Shown: piece after piece, positions 1 through 5,910 of the stretch
Numbering within the stretch: the first letter of the stretch is position 1
Layout: each line of letters starts with the position of its first letter
Source: an uncultured Catenibacterium sp.
GTDB taxonomy: Bacteria; Bacillota_I; Bacilli_A; Erysipelotrichales; Coprobacillaceae
Assembly (NCBI GenBank): GCA_900764725.1
Contig: CAAFPB010000222.1
Span: 1-8,351, forward strand
Direction: 5' to 3'
Length of the DNA: 8,351 nucleotides
Made by a program: the position numbers and the translations under genes
Notes under the pieces: model-generated
Told to the model about the DNA's origin: nothing
Database searches by the model: none
Seen by the model: the letters and a program-made list of their open reading frames with translations, nothing else

Positions 1-567
1 GGTTCGGTTGTTCCAGATTTCATCGATCATAGGCTGCCAGTTCTGTTCCTGTATAATTTCCGGCACGAGGGTACCGATCAGGTTGCCAAACTGCTGATAA
101 GTAAGCCACGGAAGTTCCGTTCCCTCCGGCACGTTGTAAAGCTGCTGGAAAGAAAATCCGCTGACCTCAAATTTGTCACGCAGGAGCGGAAGCATAGAGT
201 AAGAGAGCCGCCACAACGGAAAGTCCCCGGAATACTGCGCCGCACTGCCGGGTATCTCCCGGTAGCCGCCTTTTTGATATGGAACTTCAAAATACTGCCA
301 TGCGCTCCATGCCACACAATCCCATACCAGTTCCAGAAATGTATCATTGTTTATCATACTGTCATATTTATCCGTCCGCAGCACCTCATAAGGGCAGCGT
401 GGGAAGTTCAGATAAACAGGACGTTTGCTGACAAACTCCTGCGGCAGACTATAAAATAATGTCAGCCATGCTTTGCCGCTGTTCTTTGGAATTTTTATCA
501 CCTGTCCCTGCTTCATTTCAATGATTTCTCCATTGTCATTCTGCTTCTGTTCTTTTACATCTTTCAT
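1..567 (-). CDS. Unrecognised protein, N-terminal 189 residues (3' end beyond the left edge)
   Basis: The reading frame is open from an ATG at 567 to the left edge with no stop, so only the first 189 residues are visible. The start is supported by a G-rich Shine-Dalgarno stretch (GGGGGGTGA) about 6 bases upstream. The protein opens with a short polar, Lys/Glu/Gln-rich segment. It then becomes rich in aromatics (WLTLFYSLP, LVWDCVAWSAWQYF, PLWRLSYSMLPLLRD), with no signal peptide, no convincing membrane helix and no catalytic motif that I know. It looks soluble and cytoplasmic. It lies just downstream of a toxin-antitoxin pair, but a terminator separates the two, so it is probably expressed on its own. 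Codon and base use look more GC-rich than in the transporter genes. I do not recognise the family. A mobile-element accessory protein is possible from context only. That it is a real gene is fairly sure; its function is unknown. Confidence 0.72.
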   Translation of the reverse strand, partial: MKDVKEQKQNDNGEIIEMKQGQVIKIPKNSGKAWLTLFYSLPQEFVSKRPVYLNFPRCPYEVLRTDKYDSMINNDTFLELVWDCVAWSAWQYFEVPYQKGGYREIPGSAAQYSGDFPLWRLSYSMLPLLRDKFEVSGFSFQQLYNVPEGTELPWLTYQQFGNLIGTLVPEIIQEQNWQPMIDEIWNNRT

Positions 568-618
568 CCAAAATCACCCCCCTACTGATACATGGCAGAA
601 GTCCCATTAAAATGTTCC

Positions 619-638
619 AATATTTTTGAATATTTTTG
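619..638. repeat. Tandem 10-bp direct repeat in the leader of the left-edge gene
   Basis: The 10-mer aatatttttg occurs twice back to back on the plus strand, about one helical turn apart, some 50 to 70 bases upstream of the start at 567. It could be an operator half-site pair, or simply an A/T-rich duplication. No function can be read from it. Confidence 0.4.
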
Positions 639-678
639 AAAAAGTTTTTTCTCTTTTAAATTTCACAATCTGTCCGTT

Positions 679-707
679 ATTTTCTAATATTTTTCTTCTG
701 CTGTCCA
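679..707 (-). promoter_or_regulatory. Weak candidate promoter for the left-edge gene
   Basis: On the minus strand TGGACA (707-702, five of six to the -35 consensus) is followed after 17 bases by GAAAAT (684-679, four of six to the -10 consensus). It sits downstream of the toxin terminator and about 110 bases before the ATG at 567. The fit is modest in A/T-rich sequence, so it is offered only as the best candidate seen. Confidence 0.25.
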
Positions 708-725
708 TCTGTTTTCAGCGGACAT

Positions 726-764
726 AAAAACAGGCGGTACCCAATCTGTTTGAATACTGCCTGT
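726..764 (-). terminator. Intrinsic terminator after the toxin gene
   Basis: On the minus strand ACAGGCAGTA (764-755) pairs with TACCGCCTGT (739-730), giving a 10-bp stem with one A-C mismatch and a 15-base loop. Five T residues follow directly (730-726, one shared with the stem end). It begins 22 bases after the toxin stop codon and fits the end of the toxin-antitoxin transcript. Confidence 0.7.
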
Positions 765-786
765 CACTATAATCTTTTTGTATATC

Positions 787-1128
787 CTATGCGTTTTCCC
801 GCAGCCACCGATTGATGATATACTGCCAGTCCATTCCATCCTGCATGACACGCAGAACTGTAACTGTTTTCACTGCTTCATCCACAGTATAAAACAGCAG
901 ATAGGATTCACACGGTTTCATGTAAATATCATAACCACGATACCGGAAGCCTGTTGTATTATACCCGGTCGGAAGTGTATCAAGTGCAAGAACCGCTTTT
1001 TTAATCTTTTTGGAAAAGTTTTCTGCATATTCCCGGTACTTAAATTGCTGAAGGATATATTTCTTTTTTTCTTTCACATCCAGCTTGCCGCTCTGGGCAA
1101 TGACAACTTTGTATTTTTTGTTTTCCAT
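787..1128 (-). CDS. RelE/ParE-family type II toxin
   Basis: A 113-residue protein of the usual RelE/ParE length. The middle (KKAVLALDTLPTGY, about 43-56) and the C-terminal beta strands (YDIYMKPCESYLLFY at 66-80, then VTVLRVMQDGMDW at 89-101) give the fold's pattern: a helical hairpin, then an antiparallel sheet ending in a conserved strand followed by a short helix. Family members either cleave mRNA on the ribosome (RelE) or poison DNA gyrase (ParE). The sequence alone does not decide between these, though the long LRVMQDGMDW ending looks more ParE-like. The ATG at 1128 lies 9 bases after the antitoxin stop, and the GGGG that overlaps that stop can serve as ribosome-binding site, so the two genes should be translationally linked. 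It acts in the cytoplasm and is neutralised by the upstream protein. Confident at family level, not at target level. Confidence 0.85.
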   Translation of the reverse strand: MENKKYKVVIAQSGKLDVKEKKKYILQQFKYREYAENFSKKIKKAVLALDTLPTGYNTTGFRYRGYDIYMKPCESYLLFYTVDEAVKTVTVLRVMQDGMDWQYIINRWLRENA

Positions 1129-1137
1129 CCGTACCCC

Positions 1138-1296
1138 TTATACTGCATCAATTTCTGCCCATGCTTCTTCCACTGTCTGCACTCTGCCATTTTCCATATC
1201 GTCAATGGCTTCATCCAGCTTTGACAGAAGGACATCCATTGCATCGTTGATCGTATAAGTTGTTTCACGGGATTTCGTTGCCTGTGCCAATGCCAT
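1138..1296 (-). CDS. Antitoxin partner of the ParE/RelE-type toxin
   Basis: A 52-residue frame directly upstream of the toxin, beginning MALAQATKSRETYTINDAM and ending EEAWAEIDAV. A short N-terminal segment (TYTINDAM, about 12-19), which in such antitoxins contributes to dimerisation or DNA binding, is followed by an acidic amphipathic tail that would wrap the toxin. This is the usual small RelB/ParD-like antitoxin plan, but the family is assigned mainly by position and size. Two starts are possible. The ATG at 1302 lies only 2 bases after AAAGGG, while the ATG at 1296 is 8 bases from it, so I chose 1296; the longer form would add Met-Val. By analogy with related modules the antitoxin, alone or with the toxin, probably represses its own promoter just upstream. 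Confidence 0.75.
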   Translation of the reverse strand: MALAQATKSRETTYTINDAMDVLLSKLDEAIDDMENGRVQTVEEAWAEIDAV

Positions 1297-1339
1297 AACC
1301 ATCACCCTTTCTTAAAATAGCACTCATGTTTCTGTCTTT

Positions 1340-1368
1340 ATCATACCACGAACCATCAGAAATATCTA
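1340..1368 (-). promoter_or_regulatory. Extended -10 promoter of the toxin-antitoxin operon
   Basis: On the minus strand TGGTATGAT supplies an extended -10 element (hexamer TATGAT at 1345-1340). A -35-like TAGATA (1368-1363, four of six) lies 17 bases upstream. The likely start site is about 30 bases before the antitoxin ATG. Two ATGATA copies lie in and near this region and may belong to an operator. Confidence 0.5.
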
Positions 1369-1407
1369 TCATTTTTTGACAGTCACACAACACTGGATCT
1401 GATTTAA

Positions 1408-1845
1408 TTATTCACACATTTTTTCATTAAACTTATAACCAACTCCCCACATAGTCTGAATATAGACCGGATGACTCGGATCATCCTCTATTTTTTCCCG
1501 AATATGGCTGATATGGCTCATCACAATGTTGTAATCACCGGAATACGGTTCCTGCCAGACCATATCATAAATCTGTTCTTTACTGAATACCCTGCCGGGA
1601 TTTTGAGCGAGAAGCTGGAGGATTTCAAACTCTGTATAAGTCAAGGCAATTTTATCATTATTCCGCATAACCTCTCGTCGCTCTAAGTCAAGCATTATTC
1701 CCTTGTGTTGTAAGTTCGATTTTAGATTCATTTTTTGAAATATAAATTTTTCTCTACCAGCATCCAAAATGGAAATAACAGATTCTATTAAATTTTCTTC
1801 ATCTCCATCAAAAGATAGCAATAAAATTTTTCCTATACAGCTCAC
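1408..1845 (-). CDS. Receiver-less winged-helix (OmpR/PhoB-type) transcriptional regulator
   Basis: A 145-residue protein whose C-terminal two thirds (about 48-140) is a complete OmpR/PhoB winged helix: LTYTEFEILQLLAQNPGRVFS (68-88), the recognition-helix stretch YNIVMSHISHIREKIE (105-120) and the wing WGVGYKF (133-139). The first 45 residues resemble only the first strand and helix of a receiver (KILLLSFDGDEENLIESVISIL). The acidic pocket, the phosphoryl Asp, the switch Thr/Ser and the conserved Lys are all missing, so phosphorylation control of the usual kind is not expected. It should bind DNA in the cytoplasm. It lies 44 bases after the ATPase gene with no terminator between, so it may be the last gene of the transporter operon and could regulate it. 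Start choice is awkward. The GTG at 1845 sits inside the Shine-Dalgarno-like GAGGTGAG, and the properly spaced codon is ATA at 1836-1834. Domain call sure; start and role not. Confidence 0.8.
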   Translation of the reverse strand: MSCIGKILLLSFDGDEENLIESVISILDAGREKFIFQKMNLKSNLQHKGIMLDLERREVMRNNDKIALTYTEFEILQLLAQNPGRVFSKEQIYDMVWQEPYSGDYNIVMSHISHIREKIEDDPSHPVYIQTMWGVGYKFNEKMCE

Positions 1846-1889
1846 CTCATATTATTTCATGCTATAAAACACTATAACTTTACATTCAC

Positions 1890-2546
1890 TTAAACCAAAT
1901 GATACAATTTCCCCTCATGGATTTTAAGTACCACATCTGCAGCATCAGCTATTTTTTTGCTATGTGTTACGACAATTACACTTTTTCCCATTTCATGCGC
2001 ACTTTTCATCAATATCTTAATAATTTCGTCTGCAATTTCTTCATCCAGATTTCCTGTAGGTTCATCTGCAAGCAATACCTTCGCAGGACTTGCTAATGCT
2101 CTTGCAATAGCCACTCGCTGCTGCTGTCCTCCTGATAACTGTAAGACCTGCCGTTTCCAGTCTTCCCTCGGTATTCCAACCGCTTCCAAAATTTTCTCTA
2201 TGTCTTTCTTTCCACCCAGCATCACATTTTCTTCTGGAGTCAAATAATCTATCAGATTATAATTCTGAAAAACCAATGACATATTTTTCTTTCGATAGTT
2301 GTGTAGTCCTTTTTTTCTTATATTTACCCCTTCATAATAAATTCCCCCATCCGTCGGAGAATCCAAACCTGCCAAAAGCGATAAAAAAGTTGTCTTACCG
2401 GAACCACTTGGTCCCAAAATGGCATACATTTTTCCTATCTCAAAGCCATATGATATATCATCTAAAACTTTTTTGCCTTTATTCGCCTTATAGTAATAGA
2501 CAACATTCTTTGCCTCAAGAACAATGTTTCCTGCATTTTTACTCAT
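1890..2546 (-). CDS. ABC transporter ATPase, MacB/LolD type (Vex2-like)
   Basis: This 218-residue protein is a single complete nucleotide-binding domain that powers the two permeases encoded just upstream. Visible motifs are Walker A GPSGSGKT (45-52), Q-loop VFQNYNL (92-98), signature LSGGQQQR (137-144), Walker B VLLADEP (157-163), D-loop NLD (166-168) and switch His in VVTHS (His195). DEPTGNLD and the LSGGQQQR signature are typical of the MacB/LolD/FtsE subgroup, whose members move substrates out of the membrane or drive mechanical work rather than import. The stretch around VFQNYNLIDYL closely matches what I remember of pneumococcal Vex2; no alignment was run. The start is certain: AGGAGG lies 8 bases before the ATG at 2546, and the gene follows the second permease by 24 bases. 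All catalytic residues are present, so it should be active. Confidence 0.95.
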   Translation of the reverse strand: MSKNAGNIVLEAKNVVYYYKANKGKKVLDDISYGFEIGKMYAILGPSGSGKTTFLSLLAGLDSPTDGGIYYEGVNIRKKGLHNYRKKNMSLVFQNYNLIDYLTPEENVMLGGKKDIEKILEAVGIPREDWKRQVLQLSGGQQQRVAIARALASPAKVLLADEPTGNLDEEIADEIIKILMKSAHEMGKSVIVVTHSKKIADAADVVLKIHEGKLYHLV

Positions 2547-2570
2547 TTCTATAACCTCCTACCCCGTTAT

Positions 2571-4010
2571 TCAGCTCATTTCACTTAATATCTGCTTCGG
2601 CCTTTTCTTCATTATCGTGATTCCTGCTACTAATACTGCAATAATCAAAATACCTGATATCATCCCAATATCCATCAGAACCATTTCTTTCGTTATATGA
2701 ACCTCCACATCTTGTATTTTTAAATCCGGTGCAATATATCCATCTATATAGGTACCAGTATTTTCCTGTTCCTGCTGTTCTAACCTTAAGGTCTGCGTTT
2801 CTTTCGCTAAATATGAAGCTGAAGTCTCTGCAATAATTGGGGAAATTGCAAAGGATAACAACATCCCTATAATACTTATCATTACTGCTTCCCATAAAAA
2901 CTGTACCCATATTTCAAATTTGCACTTTCCAAGTGACATCATAATTCCTATTTCTTGCGTACGATTTTTTATCCAAAACAGAAAAACTAAAACTAAAATC
3001 ACAAGACCTGACACTGAAACTATTAGTAATAATCCCATACTCATCTGATCCATCTGCCCAAAATTTTCTGTCATATTTTTAATATTTCCATTATTATCAA
3101 TTAAGTCATATCGTGACCAATCTATATTCGCTTTCTGTACAGACTTTTTAACTTGATCGTACTTCCCTGCATTTTGGACTTTGAATATAGCATACTGATA
3201 GAAAGGATTTCCTTCATTTCCGGATGGTTTTTCCGGGAAACTCATATCCGTAAATATTGTATTTTCTGGACGATAAGAATCCCCATACATAATAGATTTT
3301 CGTTCTTGCTTTGTTTCATAAATTCCGATAATCTCGGCACTGTATATTGTGGAATGTTCTTTGTCATGGTAATCATTAAACTTTAATAAGTTCCCAGTTT
3401 TTAAATGGTTTAGTTCTGCCAATTCTTTCGAGATGACACAAACATCCCTGTCATCTTTTTCAATCATTCTTCCTTCAATCAGTGAAATCTTACCTGCAGA
3501 TACGTCCATATCCATTTCCATTATGCGATTACCTCGTAGGTTGACACCGCCTACATCCGTACTTTGATCCATATCTGAATCTTCTATTCTCGAAAAATTG
3601 ACCGGATTCACAACAGTTGCTATTGTTATCAAATTATATTCCTCAATCCCCTCCACCTGAGCTATTTTTTTTACATCATCTTCCTTAACCGTCTCAAATG
3701 AGTTATCTGTAACTACCATATCCGCCCCATTTTCTAACCATTTATGAGTAACTCCTCCATAACTGCCCTCCCGATCACCCAGTACATCCATTGCCTGATC
3801 TAATCGCTTTCTCCTATTCTCCTCATTTCCTTCTATGCGAAAGGTAGCCCCTATTGCCTGTCTTGTAGCGTCTTGTGTATAAATACTTGCTGAACGGCTT
3901 GCCATAGCACCTAAAAATAGGCCACTCATAACAATTACAATAAACAATAGAATAATACTTTTTATCGGTTTTCTTAACACTGAACGTACTCCTCTTTGTA
4001 AAACATTCAT
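2571..4010 (-). CDS. ABC transporter permease, FtsX/MacB type (second of two)
   Basis: A 479-residue membrane protein with the MacB/FtsX layout. TM1 is at about 17-37, then comes a large extracytoplasmic domain of some 285 residues, then TM2 (325-347), TM3 (369-392) and TM4 (445-467). The cytoplasmic loop after TM2 carries the conserved FtsX stretch RTQEIGIMMSLGKCKFEIWVQ (351-370), which contacts the ATPase. An extra extracellular segment of about 50 residues rich in Glu and Gln separates TM3 and TM4. It ends in KRPKQILSEM, which echoes KPKKILAEM at the end of the upstream permease, so the two are paralogous and probably form a heterodimer. The ATG at 4010 lies 1 base after the stop of that gene, with GGAGG inside the preceding coding end at 6-base spacing, giving tight coupling. 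Its substrate cannot be deduced. Vex-type exporters and antimicrobial-peptide resistance pumps are the nearest models. Confidence 0.9.
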   Translation of the reverse strand: MNVLQRGVRSVLRKPIKSIILLFIVIVMSGLFLGAMASRSASIYTQDATRQAIGATFRIEGNEENRRKRLDQAMDVLGDREGSYGGVTHKWLENGADMVVTDNSFETVKEDDVKKIAQVEGIEEYNLITIATVVNPVNFSRIEDSDMDQSTDVGGVNLRGNRIMEMDMDVSAGKISLIEGRMIEKDDRDVCVISKELAELNHLKTGNLLKFNDYHDKEHSTIYSAEIIGIYETKQERKSIMYGDSYRPENTIFTDMSFPEKPSGNEGNPFYQYAIFKVQNAGKYDQVKKSVQKANIDWSRYDLIDNNGNIKNMTENFGQMDQMSMGLLLIVSVSGLVILVLVFLFWIKNRTQEIGIMMSLGKCKFEIWVQFLWEAVMISIIGMLLSFAISPIIAETSASYLAKETQTLRLEQQEQENTGTYIDGYIAPDLKIQDVEVHITKEMVLMDIGMISGILIIAVLVAGITIMKKRPKQILSEMS

Positions 4011-4011
4011 G

Positions 4012-5226
4012 TTATCCCTCCATTTCTGCTAAAATTTTTTTTGGCTTTGTACATAATATTGGAAAAAGTGAAATAGAAATAGAAAGCAATAAAATTATTG
4101 TTCCTGATAATATGAGATAACATATATCTTTATTTTGTGCATATATTTGCATAGATGTAAAAGCCCCAATACTTTTCCAATCTAAAAACTTTTCCAATAC
4201 TATCAGCATCTTATCTCCAGTATAAAGAGCTATTATTGTAGAAAATCCAAATACTGAAAAGCATTCCAAAATAATCTGCATAAACAAATCTACTTTTGTT
4301 TTTCCAAGACTCACATAAATTGCTATTTCTTTCTTTCTGGCTCTCATCCACATAGACAAAAGCAATGTTATTACAAGTACAGACGATACAACCGATAATC
4401 CCAACATCATTTTTACAACCCTAACAACTTGTAAGAGCGGAATTTCCATTTTCTGAAACAGGTTATCTGCTTTCATCACTCTATAGTTTTTCAAAATGCG
4501 TGTTACTTCTAGCTGTGTTCTGCTCAACTGCTCTGGATTATCTACATATACGATTAAGTTTTCATATCCGCACGTTTCTTGTAAATGACATACGAACTCG
4601 GGTTTTCCATAAATTGTATTTTCAATTCTGTTTACTGCTAATGGTTCCTTCCCTTGCTTTTCTTCTATACCCGAAATATAGATTCCTGATATGCTTGCCT
4701 GTGATTGTTCACCTGAATGAGATTTGAAACAAACAGTTTCCCCTATTTCCCATTGATTTACTTCTGCAAGAAACTGATTTACTACTATTTCACCTTCTTT
4801 GCGAGGATATTTTCCTTTCGTCAGATGAATTTGCCCGTCAGCAAATGGGCCATCATCTTCAAGGCTATCGTAGGCCATTATGCGCAATTTTTGGTTGTCT
4901 GCATCAACACTCTCACTTTTCGTTATAATTTTAAAATCCATTGGATATAACTGCACTTCTGCTACTCGATTTACCGCCTTCACATTTTCCAGTTTCTCAA
5001 GTTTTTTGTATTCATCATCCGTAAACAATTCCTCCGCTTTTTCCCGTTCGATCAACAATTTCGCTTTTGATTTCCCTAATAGTTCAATTCTTGCTACTTC
5101 GGATGCCCGTAATATAGTGACAGTAGATAAAATCATTGTTTCGGTAATAAGCAATACCCAAAACAAGATAATCGCTTTTCCTTTTTTCCTGAAAAGGTAG
5201 CGGAATGCTCTTTCTGCAAAATTCAT
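4012..5226 (-). CDS. ABC transporter permease, FtsX/MacB type (first of two)
   Basis: A 404-residue FtsX-type permease: TM1 at about 17-39, an extracytoplasmic domain to about 270, TM2 (274-294), TM3 (313-335) and TM4 (368-391). The loop after TM2 reads RARKKEIAIYVSLGKTKVDL, the family's ATPase-coupling stretch. It pairs with the downstream permease, of which it is a shorter paralogue. The start was moved from the ATG at 5232 to the one at 5226. AAGGAG would be only 1 base from the first but 7 from the second. The second also gives MNFAERAF, like MNVLQRGV in the partner, and an ATGA overlap with the lipoprotein stop, which implies translational coupling. The function is transport or extraction of an unknown, probably peptide or lipid-like, substrate at the cytoplasmic membrane. 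Family sure, substrate unknown. Confidence 0.9.
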   Translation of the reverse strand: MNFAERAFRYLFRKKGKAIILFWVLLITETMILSTVTILRASEVARIELLGKSKAKLLIEREKAEELFTDDEYKKLEKLENVKAVNRVAEVQLYPMDFKIITKSESVDADNQKLRIMAYDSLEDDGPFADGQIHLTKGKYPRKEGEIVVNQFLAEVNQWEIGETVCFKSHSGEQSQASISGIYISGIEEKQGKEPLAVNRIENTIYGKPEFVCHLQETCGYENLIVYVDNPEQLSRTQLEVTRILKNYRVMKADNLFQKMEIPLLQVVRVVKMMLGLSVVSSVLVITLLLSMWMRARKKEIAIYVSLGKTKVDLFMQIILECFSVFGFSTIIALYTGDKMLIVLEKFLDWKSIGAFTSMQIYAQNKDICYLILSGTIILLLSISISLFPILCTKPKKILAEMEG

Positions 5227-5783
5227 TCCCATTCTCCTTCCTTTTCAAATCGGTCAATAATTACCCTTTTAGCCAAAAACGTACCATCCTCCTGGTAATC
5301 CCCATACAGATAGAGCATTGACTGCTTTTTCACTTCTTCTTTCCGGCAATCCTCAAGCGTAATACCCGTCATCGTTGAATGAGAAATCTGAAAATAGGTA
5401 TTTTCTCCATATACTATTTTCACCTGATTCATTTCTTCAACAACCGCTCCCGGAGCAGGAACCATTTCTGCATCATCCGTCTGCGTCCCTATGCTGATAT
5501 TACATCCTGTGTCTGAAAATTCCAAAACAGCTCCACGCAAATCTGCATTTGCCAACACTTCTGAATCGTCCGCTGAGTTCTCTTTGTCATCAGCATTACT
5601 ACTTGACTCGTTCTCGTAACCGCCTTCTTTTTTCTCTTGATCATTCAGTATATCAGATACATTCTCGGTAGTTGTCTGATTATCCCCTGTTACTTTTGAA
5701 TCAAAATTTTTATTGCTGCACCCAACAACTGATACGGTTCCTATACAACCCAAACATAATACTATACATATTTTTTTCTTCAT
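5223..5783 (-). CDS. Lipoprotein associated with the ABC transporter
   Basis: This 186-residue protein begins with a lipoprotein signal: MKKK, a hydrophobic core, then the lipobox VVGC with the acylated Cys at 22. Residues 23 to about 78 are a flexible Asn/Asp/Glu/Ser-rich linker, and about 79-183 form a compact, probably beta-rich domain (LRGAVLEFSDTGCNISIG near the start, MLYLYGDYQEDGTFLAKRVII near the end). Two further cysteines are at 94 and 146. It would be anchored to the outer face of the membrane. As first gene of the transporter operon it occupies the place where MacA-like adaptors or substrate-binding lipoproteins are found, so substrate capture, sensing or adaptor work are all possible; none is shown. 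GGAGG lies 11 bases before the ATG, a little far but clear. Its stop overlaps the next start as ATGA. I do not recognise a named domain with certainty. Confidence 0.85.
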   Translation of the reverse strand: MKKKICIVLCLGCIGTVSVVGCSNKNFDSKVTGDNQTTTENVSDILNDQEKKEGGYENESSSNADDKENSADDSEVLANADLRGAVLEFSDTGCNISIGTQTDDAEMVPAPGAVVEEMNQVKIVYGENTYFQISHSTMTGITLEDCRKEEVKKQSMLYLYGDYQEDGTFLAKRVIIDRFEKEGEWE

Positions 5784-5819
5784 TTATAAAAAATCCTCCA
5801 TTACATATTTTTTCTTTAT

Positions 5820-5848
5820 ATTATAAAAATTGAATGTATGATTTTCCC
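5820..5848 (-). promoter_or_regulatory. Promoter of the lipoprotein-ABC operon
   Basis: On the minus strand a perfect TATAAT (5825-5820) lies 36 bases before the lipoprotein ATG. The matching -35 position (5848-5843, 17-base spacer) is GGGAAA, a poor consensus fit. A strong -10 with a weak -35, and an upstream direct repeat, is the layout of an activator-dependent promoter. It follows directly on the terminator that ends the kinase gene. Confidence 0.6.
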
Positions 5849-5857
5849 GTTTTTTTT

Positions 5858-5874
5858 ATGTATTTTATATGTAT
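5858..5874 (-). promoter_or_regulatory. 11-bp direct repeat, candidate response-regulator box of the ABC operon
   Basis: ATACAT occurs at 5874-5869 and again at 5863-5858 on the minus strand, exactly 11 bases apart. That is the spacing at which OmpR/PhoB-family dimers bind. A third ATACAT is at 5839-5834. The pair ends about 10 bases upstream of the -35 position. A matching repeat precedes the response-regulator gene. Binding is inferred. Confidence 0.45.
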
Positions 5875-5910
5875 AAAAAGGCTGTTGTGATTTTCCGTCA
5901 CAACAGCCTT
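5873..5910 (-). terminator. Intrinsic terminator at the end of the kinase gene
   Basis: A perfect 13-bp stem (arms 5910-5898 and 5890-5878) with a 7-base loop is followed on the minus strand by a T tract (TTTTTAT). The upstream arm begins inside the last codons of the histidine kinase and ends exactly with its TGA stop. It separates the two-component operon from the transporter operon. The plus strand has no T tract after the stem, so it acts one way. Confidence 0.93.

Noticed and set aside
607..708. A 33-residue basic frame on the minus strand (begins MDSRRKILENNGQ)
   Set aside because: No ribosome-binding site, very A/T-rich, and its ATG overlaps the candidate -35 of the next gene; more likely leader sequence than a gene.
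778..1224. Long plus-strand frame of 148 residues across the toxin region
   Set aside because: It is antisense to the toxin and antitoxin genes, has cysteine- and phenylalanine-rich shadow composition and no ribosome-binding site.
1385..1407. Possible terminator after the winged-helix gene (CAGT...ACTG)
   Set aside because: Only a 4-bp stem and no T tract, so it does not qualify; read-through into the toxin-antitoxin region remains possible.
1860..1890. Separate promoter for the winged-helix gene (TATAGT upstream of 1845)
   Set aside because: No acceptable -35 at 16 to 18 bases; the sequence is ordinary A/T-rich spacer, so I did not list it.
2581..2910. Minus-strand frame inside the second permease
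   Set aside because: Out-of-frame shadow of the permease gene, which has the clear membrane segments and the FtsX motif.
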